A stretch of 6,527 bases of DNA from Bacteroidota bacterium (GCA_963169595.1 CAUJFM010000262.1:1-6527); one strand, 5' to 3'; counted from the stretch's first letter, positions 1-6,145 are shown. Numbers and translations: made by a program. The notes: generated by a model not told the origin, from the letters alone.

Positions 1-3
1 CGC

Positions 4-33
4 TTGCACAACTCCACAAGACCTGTACATTTG
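4..33 (+). promoter_or_regulatory. Bacteroidota-type promoter for tRNA-Asp
   Basis: A TTG at 4-6 is followed after 19 bases by TACATTTG at 26-33. This is an exact match to the -33/-7 promoter pattern (TTG, then TAnnTTTG) of the primary sigma factor in Bacteroidota. Transcription would begin near position 40, about 24 bases before the mature tRNA. The spacing and its place directly upstream of a tRNA gene make the call convincing. Sequence 5' of the -33 element is nearly cut off by the window edge. Confidence 0.75.
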
Positions 34-63
34 CAGCCGCTTCGCTCAACGGCGGAGCAGGAT

Positions 64-137
64 GGACCGGTAGTTCAGCTGGTTAGAATGCCGCCCTGTC
101 ACGGCGGAGGTCGCGGGTTCGAGTCCCGTCCGGTCCG
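64..137 (+). tRNA. tRNA-Asp (anticodon GTC)
   Basis: A complete cloverleaf can be drawn. The acceptor stem GGACCGG (64-70) pairs perfectly with CCGGTCC (130-136), with discriminator G137. The anticodon stem CCGCC (91-95) pairs with GGCGG (103-107) around loop CTGTCAC, placing anticodon GTC at 98-100, which reads the Asp codons GAC and GAU. The T arm is 113-129 with loop TTCGAGT and one G-T pair at its base. The discriminator G and the G-rich acceptor stem suit bacterial tRNA-Asp. The 3' CCA is not encoded (the next bases are CAA), so it must be added by the CCA-adding enzyme. A consensus promoter lies upstream and a terminator starts two bases downstream, so this is probably a single-gene transcript. 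Confidence 0.99.
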
Positions 138-180
138 CAAAAAGCCCCTTTCGAGGGGCTTTTTCATTTGAAGCCGACGG
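130..180 (+). repeat. Direct repeat copy 1 (tRNA 3' end + terminator)
   Basis: This 51-base segment comprises the last eight bases of the tRNA gene, the terminator hairpin and the downstream bases up to CCGACGG. It recurs at 243-293 with 49 of 51 positions identical. The differences are T151/C264 in the hairpin loop and G173/C286. This copy belongs to the intact tRNA gene. Confidence 0.9.
139..164 (+). terminator. Intrinsic terminator of tRNA-Asp
   Basis: An 11-bp perfect stem, AAAAAGCCCCT (139-149) with AGGGGCTTTTT (154-164), is closed by a TTCG tetraloop (150-153), an especially stable RNA loop. The GC core runs directly into a five-T tract. The matching A tract on the other arm means the hairpin could also work in the opposite direction. 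It begins two bases after the tRNA discriminator. Confidence 0.93.
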
Positions 181-188
181 GACGAGAA

Positions 189-238
189 GCCTGTCCCGAG
201 CAAGCCCTGAGGTAACGAAGGGCGTGTCGAGGGAAGGC
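189..238. repeat. Imperfect-palindrome (REP-like) element
   Basis: The segment folds into a two-stage hairpin. The outer stem is GCCT (189-192) plus TCCC (194-197), with a bulged G193, pairing with GGGA (231-234) plus AGGC (235-238). An inner stem, GCCCT (204-208) with AGGGC (219-223), encloses a 10-base loop. The parts resemble short dispersed palindromes of the type CCCTGAGC...TCGAAGGG seen between genes in many bacterial genomes; that resemblance is from memory. It occupies most of the 62 bases between the two tRNA-terminator repeats. A role as a mobile REP-like unit or as RNA structure is inference. Confidence 0.5.
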
Positions 239-242
239 CAGG

Positions 243-293
243 CCGGTCCGCAAAAAGCCCCTTCCGAGGGGCTTTTTCATTTGAACCCGACGG
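243..293 (+). repeat. Direct repeat copy 2 (orphan tRNA 3' end + terminator)
   Basis: This is the second copy of the 51-base repeat (49/51 identical to 130-180). It starts with CCGGTCCGC, the 3' strand of the tRNA-Asp acceptor stem, the discriminator and one further base. No tRNA body precedes it: bases 181-242 cannot supply an anticodon arm, T arm or 5' acceptor strand. It is therefore a fragment. It could be the remnant of a tandem tRNA-Asp gene, a local duplication, or an attachment-site-like scar. Confidence 0.88.
252..277 (+). terminator. Second intrinsic terminator (duplicate)
   Basis: AAAAAGCCCCT (252-262) pairs with AGGGGCTTTTT (267-277) around loop TCCG. The stem is identical to that of the first terminator; only one loop base differs. 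No gene ends just upstream, so it acts as a back-up for the tRNA terminator and insulates the ppsA region from upstream read-through. Structure is seen in the sequence; function is inferred. Confidence 0.8.
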
Positions 294-428
294 CGTCCTA
301 GCTCCAGCACAGACCGTCGGCGCTACGCGAGGATACCTGGTCGTGCGATGTCCTTGATCGCCAGGGAACCGCCAGCACACCTGACGATCGACAGGGCGTC
401 CCCGGGATGGCTGCGGTAGTTTCAGCGC
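294..428 (+). other. Leader region of ppsA, no clear promoter
   Basis: These 135 non-coding bases must hold the promoter of the ppsA gene set, because two terminators stand upstream. No TTG/TAnnTTTG pair with 17-23 base spacing is visible. The closest strings are TAGTTTCA at 417-424, too near the start codon, and TTCATTTG at 276-283, which lacks a -33 partner. No riboswitch or clear attenuator was recognised. The promoter may be degenerate or depend on an alternative sigma factor or activator. Confidence 0.4.
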
Positions 429-2831
429 ATGACCCCATTCATCCACTGGCTGCGCGATGTGCGCAACACCGATGTGCCCCTGGTGGGCGGCAAGAACGCC
501 TCGCTGGGCGAGTTGATGGCCCACCTGCGCCCCGCAGGCATCACCGTGCCCGAAGGATTCGCGCTTTCCGCACAGGCCTACTGGCATTTTCTGGATGCGA
601 ACGGCATCCGCACCGCGATCGGCGAACTGATGGACCAACTGGACCGCGGGTCGCTCAGCAACCTCGCCACGATCGGCGAACAAGCACGGGCCTTGGTGTG
701 GGCCGGAACATGGCCGGAGGATCTCGCCACGGCGGTGCGCAAGGCCTATGACGAACTGCAGCAACTCGATGCGGGGGCCGTGGCCGTGCGCAGCAGCGCC
801 ACCGCCGAGGACCTCCCCACCGCCAGCTTCGCGGGCCGGCATGAGTCCTTCCTCCACATCCAGGGGGCGGACGCCCTGCTCGAGGCGTGCAAGCGTTGCT
901 ATGCCTCCCTGTTCACCGAACGGGCCATCAAGTACCGGCACGACATGGGCTTCCCCGACATGAAGGTGGCCCTGAGCATCGGCGTGCAACGCATGGTGCG
1001 TTCGGATATCGGCGGAGCAGGCGTGATCTTCACCCTGGAACCCGAGAGCGGTTTCCGGAATGTGGTGCATGTAGCTGCCTCCTGGGGCCTCGGCGAGAAC
1101 GTGGTGCAGGGCGCGGTGGAACCGGATGAATTCCTACTGTTCAAGCCCTCGCTACGTAGCGGAGCCATGTCCATCCTGCAGCATCGTCTGGGGGCCAAAC
1201 AGCGCACCATGGTGCTCGCGCCGGCCGGTTCGGACCGCCCCGGGTCCACCACGGTGAACGTGGATACACCGGAGCAACAGCGTGGCACCTTCGTGCTGAC
1301 CGATGCAGAGGTGGAACAATTGGGTCGCTGGGCCATCGCCATCGAGGACCACTACGGCATGCCCATGGACATCGAGTGGGCGAAGGATGGCCTGACCGGA
1401 AAGCTCTACATCGTTCAGGCGCGCCCGGAAACGGTGCATTCCGCGAAGGATCCCTATCAGTTGAAAGAGTATGCCCTGAAGACCAAGGGGAAGGTACTGT
1501 GCAGCGGAAGTGCCGTGGGCAGCAAGGTCGCCGCGGGCCGGGTGCGGAAGTTGTCCAATCCGGCGGAAGGCGACAAGCTGCAGCCCGGAGAGGTGCTGGT
1601 GACGGACATCACGAACCCCGACTGGGACCCCGTGCTGAAACGCGCCGCGGCGATCGTCACCAACAAGGGTGGACGCACCAGCCATGCGGCCATCGTGGCC
1701 CGCGAGATGGGCACCGTGGCCATCGTGGGTGCCTTGGACGCGACCGAGAAGCTGACCGATGGACAACTGGTGACGGTAAGCTGTGCCGAAGGCCGCACAG
1801 GTCATGTGTATGAGGGCCGGTTGGAGTGGAGCGAGCACGCCATCGACCTGCGGCAGGTGACGCTGCCCCGCACGGACGTGATGCTCATCCTGGCCGATCC
1901 GGAGAAGGCTTTCCGATACGCGTTCTACCCGCAACGAGGGGTGGGGCTCATGCGCTTGGAGTTCGTGATCAACAACAGCATCCGTGTGCATCCCATGGCC
2001 CTGGTGCGCTTTGATGAGCTGAAGGACGCGCAGGCCAAGGCCGAGATCGAACGGCTCACCCATCGGCATCCGGACAAGCGCCGCTACTTCATCGAGCACC
2101 TCTCCGAGGCCGTGGCGACGATCGCCGCCGCCTTCCACCCGCATGATGTGATCGTGCGGATGAGCGACTTCAAGACCAATGAGTACGCGAGCCTGCTGGG
2201 CGGTGCGCAGTTCGAACCACAGGAGGAGAACCCCATGATCGGTTTCCGCGGGGCCTCGCGCTACTACAACGAACGCTACCGCGAGGGATTCGCCTTGGAA
2301 TGCGCCGCCATGAAGCGGGTGCGCGATGAGATGGGCCTGACCAACGTGAAGCTGATGATCCCCTTCTGTCGCACCGAGCGCGAGGCGCAGCGCGTGGTGG
2401 CCCTGATGGCCGAGCTGGGGTTGAAGCGCGGCGAGAACGGGCTGGAACTGTACATGATGACCGAGATCCCGAGCAATGCGGTCCGTGCCAAGGACTTCGC
2501 CCGGCATTTCGACGGCTTCAGCATCGGCAGCAACGACCTCACGCAGCTCACGCTGGGCATCGACCGCGACTCCGCGATCATCAGCGACCTGTTCAGCGAG
2601 AACGAGCCCGCGGTGAAGGACCTCATCGCGCTGGCCATCGCCTCGGCCCGTGCGACCGGCACCCGCATCGGGCTGTGCGGGCAGGCCCCGAGCGACGACC
2701 CCACCTTCGCCCGCTTCCTGGTGGAACAGGGCATCCACAGCATCTCCTTCAACCCTGACGCCCTGCTGAACGGGATCACCAACATCCGCGAAGCGGAACA
2801 GCACCAACAAGCCACCGTCCAACACGCCTGA
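429..2831 (+). CDS. ppsA: Phosphoenolpyruvate synthase
   Basis: This cytosolic enzyme (pyruvate, water dikinase) converts pyruvate, ATP and water to PEP, AMP and phosphate, feeding gluconeogenesis. The 800 residues match the family length (E. coli PpsA is 792). The N-terminal ATP-binding domain opens with VGGKNASLGEL (19-29), carries AVRSSATAEDLP (119-130) and ends around VQARPETV (329-336). The swivelling phosphohistidine domain holds GGRTSHAAIVARE (414-426) with catalytic His419. The C-terminal PEP/pyruvate domain has RLEFVIN (509-515), SDFKTNEYASLLGG (579-592), ENPMIGFRG (600-608), FSIGSNDLTQL (697-707) and GLCGQAPS (748-755) with catalytic Cys750. Thr417, two residues before the histidine, matches the threonine regulated by PpsR in E. 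coli. An in-frame TAG at 417-419, with no other start codon in between, supports the ATG at 429. There is no clear Shine-Dalgarno sequence. Pyruvate phosphate dikinase is less likely given the length and the close match to PpsA motifs. Confidence 0.97.
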   Translation: MTPFIHWLRDVRNTDVPLVGGKNASLGELMAHLRPAGITVPEGFALSAQAYWHFLDANGIRTAIGELMDQLDRGSLSNLATIGEQARALVWAGTWPEDLATAVRKAYDELQQLDAGAVAVRSSATAEDLPTASFAGRHESFLHIQGADALLEACKRCYASLFTERAIKYRHDMGFPDMKVALSIGVQRMVRSDIGGAGVIFTLEPESGFRNVVHVAASWGLGENVVQGAVEPDEFLLFKPSLRSGAMSILQHRLGAKQRTMVLAPAGSDRPGSTTVNVDTPEQQRGTFVLTDAEVEQLGRWAIAIEDHYGMPMDIEWAKDGLTGKLYIVQARPETVHSAKDPYQLKEYALKTKGKVLCSGSAVGSKVAAGRVRKLSNPAEGDKLQPGEVLVTDITNPDWDPVLKRAAAIVTNKGGRTSHAAIVAREMGTVAIVGALDATEKLTDGQLVTVSCAEGRTGHVYEGRLEWSEHAIDLRQVTLPRTDVMLILADPEKAFRYAFYPQRGVGLMRLEFVINNSIRVHPMALVRFDELKDAQAKAEIERLTHRHPDKRRYFIEHLSEAVATIAAAFHPHDVIVRMSDFKTNEYASLLGGAQFEPQEENPMIGFRGASRYYNERYREGFALECAAMKRVRDEMGLTNVKLMIPFCRTEREAQRVVALMAELGLKRGENGLELYMMTEIPSNAVRAKDFARHFDGFSIGSNDLTQLTLGIDRDSAIISDLFSENEPAVKDLIALAIASARATGTRIGLCGQAPSDDPTFARFLVEQGIHSISFNPDALLNGITNIREAEQHQQATVQHA

Positions 2832-2834
2832 CCC

Positions 2835-3029
2835 ATGGCCGACCACCATTCCGCCAACAGCTCCGGCCCGCGCGAGGTCCCGGTACCGGAACGCCCCGGG
2901 CCATCGCCCACCGAGCCGCCCACGCACCCCTCCCCGCCCGACCGGCCCATCACGCGGCCATCGGAACCTCCGACCCACCCGCCCTTCGAACCGCCCACCA
3001 AACCCCGGCCGGGATCAGGCCGCCCATGA
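2835..3029 (+). CDS. Small proline-rich protein, unknown function
   Basis: This ORF encodes 64 residues, 22 of them proline, with no predicted membrane segment or signal peptide. The N-terminal 11 residues are polar (MADHHSANSSG). The rest is a disordered-looking proline-rich tail with a repeated hexapeptide: EPPTHP at 27-32 and 44-49, EPPTKP at 52-57. Its ATG follows the ppsA stop after three bases, and its TGA overlaps the start of the phosphoribosyltransferase (ATGA, 3026-3029). This spacing suggests translation within the operon. I recognise no family. It could be a linker-like partner protein, a leader that couples translation of the downstream gene, or a chance ORF in a GC-rich spacer. 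The low complexity makes homology hard to judge, and position is the main support. Confidence 0.5.
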   Translation: MADHHSANSSGPREVPVPERPGPSPTEPPTHPSPPDRPITRPSEPPTHPPFEPPTKPRPGSGRP

Positions 3030-3685
3030 ACAGGGGCCGGCCACCGTTCCGCGATCGCCGCAATGCTGGTGAAGCGCTCGCCGCGCAGTTGGGGGCCTTT
3101 CGCGGGACGGATGCGCTGGTGCTCGCCATACCCCGAGGCGGTGTGGCCGTGGCCCACCCCATTGCCCAGGAACTGGGATTGGAACTGGACATCCTGCTGG
3201 TGAAGAAGCTCGGTCACCCGGAGAACCCGGAGTTCGCCGTGGGTGCCGTGACCCTGCATGATGTGCATCTCGATCCCCGCTTCGACCTTCCACCTGATGA
3301 GGTGGAGCGGTCCGTGGCGGACCTGCGCGCGCAGATCAGGGCACGCGAACAGCGCTACCGCGGCGAACGGCCCGCGCCACGCATCGCCGGTCGCACCGTG
3401 ATCGTGGTGGACGATGGCGTGGCCACCGGGCACACCCTGCTCGCCACGTTGGCCCTGTTGCGCCGGTCACACCCCGCGCGCATCGTTGCGGCGCTACCCG
3501 TGCTCCCCGCCTCCTTCCTCCGCACCCTGCATAGTGCCGTGGACGAAGAGGTCCATCTGCTCGCCCCCGTTGACCTGCAGAGCGTTGGACAGTATTACCA
3601 GGACTTCAGTGCCGTGGAGGACGAGGACGTGATCCGTTTGTTGAACGAGGCTTGGAACACCCCCCATCCGGATGCCCGCCATTGA
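3026..3685 (+). CDS. Phosphoribosyltransferase (COG1926 type)
   Basis: This is a predicted cytosolic type I phosphoribosyltransferase of 219 residues. Family members have the PRPP-binding fold, but their acceptor substrate is not established. FRDRRNAGEALA (8-19) and LAIPRGGVAVA (33-43) form the family's N-terminal signature, and KKLGHPENPEFAVGAV (60-75) the conserved segment after it. VIVVDDGVATGHT (125-137) is the PRPP loop, with the paired aspartates at 129-130. VGQYYQDF (187-194) is typical of the C-terminus. The start overlaps the upstream proline-rich ORF by four bases, and the end overlaps the hydrolase by 14 bases. In some actinobacteria, such as M. tuberculosis Rv0571c, this domain is fused to a dienelactone-hydrolase-like domain (from memory). 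Here the two are separate proteins in the same order. A role in nucleobase salvage or stress adaptation is inference. Confidence 0.92.
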   Translation: MNRGRPPFRDRRNAGEALAAQLGAFRGTDALVLAIPRGGVAVAHPIAQELGLELDILLVKKLGHPENPEFAVGAVTLHDVHLDPRFDLPPDEVERSVADLRAQIRAREQRYRGERPAPRIAGRTVIVVDDGVATGHTLLATLALLRRSHPARIVAALPVLPASFLRTLHSAVDEEVHLLAPVDLQSVGQYYQDFSAVEDEDVIRLLNEAWNTPHPDARH

Positions 3686-4316
3686 CCACGATGACCTCGC
3701 CATCGAACTGGCGGAGGCCACCCTGCACGGCGACCTTCACGTGCCGGCCCACGCGAAAGGGATCGTGCTGTTCGCGCATGGTAGCGGCAGCAGCCGCAAA
3801 AGCGTGCGCAACCGCATGGTGGCCGGCGTTCTCCAGGCACACGGCTTCGGCACCCTGCTGCTGGACCTGCTCACCCGGCGGGAGGACGAGGTGGAGGACC
3901 TGCGTTTCGACATCCCCTTGCTGAGCCGACGCATGAACGCCGTGGTGCACTGGGCCCATGCACAGGACGCGTTGAGCACGCTGCCCATCGGGCTGTTCGG
4001 CGCCAGCACCGGGGCCGCCTCGGCACTGTACACCGCTGCAGCCTTGCCGGACCAGGTGATGGCCGTAGTGTCGCGCGGTGGCCGCCCCGACCTGGCCCTG
4101 GACATCCTGTCCCGTGTGCAGGCCCCCACCCTCCTCATCGTGGGGGAATGGGATGGTCCGGTGATCGACATGAACGAGACGGCACTGGACGCCCTGCGTT
4201 GCGAGAAGGCGCTCGTGATCGTGCCTGAAGCCACGCACCTGTTTGAGGAACCCGGTAAGCTGGAGGAGGTGGCGCGGCTGGCCGTGCAGTGGTTCGAGCG
4301 GCACCTGAAGCGCTAG
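3672..4316 (+). CDS. Alpha/beta hydrolase, dienelactone-hydrolase-like
   Basis: This small serine hydrolase of 214 residues has no signal peptide and is probably cytosolic. IVLFAHGSGSSR (31-42) is the strand plus oxyanion-hole HGSG motif. GLFGASTGAASA (107-118) is the nucleophile elbow with Ser112 in GxSxG. SRGGRPDLA (134-142) and APTLLIVGEWD (151-161) lead to the likely acid Asp161, and EATHLFEEPGKLE (186-198) carries the likely catalytic His189. The motif set matches the hydrolase that accompanies COG1926 phosphoribosyltransferases, as a neighbour or fused domain. The substrate is unknown; true dienelactone hydrolase activity is doubtful because the nucleophile is Ser rather than Cys. The ATG lies 14 bases inside the upstream gene, and the next nearby ATG (3691) is out of frame. 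The stop lies inside a CTAG shared with convergent recQ. No terminator hairpin was seen after the stop. Confidence 0.91.
   Translation: MPAIDHDDLAIELAEATLHGDLHVPAHAKGIVLFAHGSGSSRKSVRNRMVAGVLQAHGFGTLLLDLLTRREDEVEDLRFDIPLLSRRMNAVVHWAHAQDALSTLPIGLFGASTGAASALYTAAALPDQVMAVVSRGGRPDLALDILSRVQAPTLLIVGEWDGPVIDMNETALDALRCEKALVIVPEATHLFEEPGKLEEVARLAVQWFERHLKR
4313..4316. other. CTAG shared by two convergent stop codons
   Basis: The palindrome CTAG gives TAG on the plus strand (4314-4316, hydrolase stop) and TAG on the minus strand (4315-4313, recQ stop). The two genes therefore overlap tail to tail by four bases. No terminator hairpin is visible on either side, so each transcript probably runs into the other gene. 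Confidence 0.95.
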
Positions 4317-6145
4317 GCGCGCCCCCCCACGCCGGCACCACCACGACGCCACCCCTCAATGGCTGCCAGGAAGCGTTCAGCGTACAAGCTGGCCTTGTGG
4401 TCGCCCACTCCGCTCACCGTGCGGAACGCCGCGAGGCTGGCAGGCCGTTTCTCCGCCATGTCCAACAGCGAAGCATCACTGAAAACGATGTAGGCCGGCT
4501 TTCCGATCTCCCGGGAGATGATGCGCCGCAACTCCTTCAGCACATCGACCAGGTCCGCTGTATCCGAAGAGGGCTGCGCCACCTGCACCTTCCGTTCCGC
4601 TTTGGACCTGGCCTGGCGCTCCTTCACGGTCTCTGGCGTGACGAGCTGCACGGTGTGTTCACCCCGCAGCACGGCGCCTCCAAGGGGAGTGACCTTCAGG
4701 TGATGGTGGTCGCGGTAATCCACTTCCAACAGGCCGAGCTGGATGAACTGCTGAATGAAGAGGACCCAGGCGAACACGCTGGTATCGCGGCCCGCACCGA
4801 AGGTCCGCAGGCGCTGCCAGGCCTTCCCCTGCACCTCTGGGCTGTGTGTTCCGCGGAGCACATCGACCAGCACACTGATGCTGAGCTGGCCCAGGCTGCG
4901 CGCCACCGCGCTCAGGGCCTTCTGGGCGAGCACCGTACCATCGAAGTACTGCGGTGGATCCTTGCACACATCACAGTTGCCACAGGACCCCACGGCCTCC
5001 TCACTGAAATAGCTGAGCAGCACACGTCGCCGGCACATCTGCGCCTCGGCGTACTCCTTCATCCGCTCCAGCTTGGCAATGACCACCTCCCGGTAGCGCT
5101 CGTCCTCGATCTCGTCCGCGAAATGCATGTGCGTCTGCACATCAGCATAGCTATAGAACAGGACCGTCTCTGCAGGCTTGCCATCACGGCCGGCACGACC
5201 GATCTCCTGATAGTAGCCCTCCAAGGTGCCCGGCATGTTGTAGTGCACCACGAAGCGGACATCGCCCTTGTCGATCCCCATGCCGAAGGCGATGGTGGCA
5301 CAGATCACATGCACCTTGCCCTGGATGAAGTCGTCCTGTACGCGGCTCCGCTCCGCAGCCTCAAGCCCCGCGTGGTAATGCTCCGCGATCACGCCTGCGT
5401 TCTGCAGCTTGGCTGCCAGCTTCTCGGTGCCGGCCCGGCTGGTGCAGTACACGATGCCGCACTTGCCCGCATGCCGGGTGATGATGCGCTCGATGGCCTT
5501 GTAGCGATCCTGGCCCGGAAGCACGGCCAGCGACAGGTTGGGCCGGTCGAAGCTGCTGACGAAAACGTGGGGATCCCGAAGTCCAAGGCTCGTGGCGATG
5601 TCGCCCCGCACCGCCTTGTCCGCCGTGGCCGTGAGCGCGATGACCGGCACCTGTGGAAAGCGCTGCTTCAGGACCTTCAACTGTTGATATTCCGGTCGGA
5701 AACTGTGCCCCCAGGTGCTGATGCAGTGCGCTTCGTCCACCGCAATGAGCCGTACGCGAAGCTCCTGCAGACGGTCCAGCAGTCCAGGCTGGAAGAGCCG
5801 CTCGGGCGACACGTACAGCAGCTTCAGTGCTCCCGTATGGAGCTGCTCCTCGATCGCCTGTTCCTCCGTGAAGCCGAGGGTGCTGTTCAGGTAGGCCGCT
5901 GCGATGCCGTTCCCTTGCAGCGCCTGGACCTGGTCCTTCATCAAGGCGATGAGCGGTGAGACCACCACGGTCAAACCATCCAAGGCCACCGCGGGCAGCT
6001 GGTAGCAGATGCTCTTTCCGCCGCCGGTGGGCATCAGCACCACCGCATCGCCGCCAGCCATCACCTGGTCGATCACTTCGCGCTGCAGCGGGCGGAAGCT
6101 GCGGTATCCAAAATGACGCTCCAACAGGGTCTCCAACTTCTCCAT
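4313..6145 (-). CDS. recQ: ATP-dependent DNA helicase RecQ
   Basis: RecQ unwinds DNA 3' to 5' and acts in recombination repair and stalled-fork processing. The 610 residues have the complete bacterial layout. Walker A is MPTGGGKS (38-45) and DEAH is at 137-140, followed by the aromatic-rich loop CISTWGHSFRPEY (141-153). TATA is at 172-175, helicase motif V around AFGMGIDKGD (286-295) and motif VI QEIGRAGRDG (313-322). The zinc-binding cysteines are Cys371, Cys388, Cys391 and Cys394. An RQC winged helix follows (about 405-490), then one HRDC domain (about 530-600). The C-terminus ends in a glycine-rich tail. The start ATG has GGAAAAG directly before it, and the N-terminus aligns well with the family. 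The upstream promoter is unclear: TAGTATTG (minus strand, 6234-6227) is near-consensus but has no good -33 partner. The 3' end overlaps the hydrolase gene by four bases. Confidence 0.98.
   Translation of the reverse strand: MEKLETLLERHFGYRSFRPLQREVIDQVMAGGDAVVLMPTGGGKSICYQLPAVALDGLTVVVSPLIALMKDQVQALQGNGIAAAYLNSTLGFTEEQAIEEQLHTGALKLLYVSPERLFQPGLLDRLQELRVRLIAVDEAHCISTWGHSFRPEYQQLKVLKQRFPQVPVIALTATADKAVRGDIATSLGLRDPHVFVSSFDRPNLSLAVLPGQDRYKAIERIITRHAGKCGIVYCTSRAGTEKLAAKLQNAGVIAEHYHAGLEAAERSRVQDDFIQGKVHVICATIAFGMGIDKGDVRFVVHYNMPGTLEGYYQEIGRAGRDGKPAETVLFYSYADVQTHMHFADEIEDERYREVVIAKLERMKEYAEAQMCRRRVLLSYFSEEAVGSCGNCDVCKDPPQYFDGTVLAQKALSAVARSLGQLSISVLVDVLRGTHSPEVQGKAWQRLRTFGAGRDTSVFAWVLFIQQFIQLGLLEVDYRDHHHLKVTPLGGAVLRGEHTVQLVTPETVKERQARSKAERKVQVAQPSSDTADLVDVLKELRRIISREIGKPAYIVFSDASLLDMAEKRPASLAAFRTVSGVGDHKASLYAERFLAAIEGWRRGGAGVGGRA

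Noticed and set aside
139..277. CRISPR-like array suggested by the repeated hairpin
   Set aside because: There are only two copies, each contains a terminator plus tRNA end, there is a single spacer-sized gap, and no cas gene is nearby.
64..293. Active integrated element or phage at the tRNA-Asp gene
   Set aside because: Although the tRNA 3' end is duplicated, only 62 bases lie between the copies and no integrase or cargo gene is in the window.
1011..1020. Ten-base repeat GGCGGAGCAG also present at 51-60
   Set aside because: Short GC-rich matches like this are expected by chance, and one copy is within ppsA coding sequence.
99..1070. A 323-codon minus-strand open frame running from ppsA through the leader into the tRNA
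   Set aside because: It crosses two terminators and a tRNA gene and has no family motif, so it is not a plausible gene.
1152..2978. A 608-codon open frame on the minus strand opposite ppsA
   Set aside because: It mirrors a conserved PpsA coding sequence and shows no domain motif. Long antisense frames are common when third positions are GC-rich.
2276..3433. A 385-codon minus-strand open frame across ppsA, the small ORF and the phosphoribosyltransferase
   Set aside because: It is antisense to two recognisable genes and has an arginine/serine-rich composition without motifs.
4289..5959. A 556-codon open frame on the plus strand opposite recQ
   Set aside because: It is antisense to a clear full-length RecQ. 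Its translation is low in recognisable motifs and rich in His/Leu/Arg, as expected for a shadow of GC-rich codons. It also overlaps the end of the hydrolase gene.
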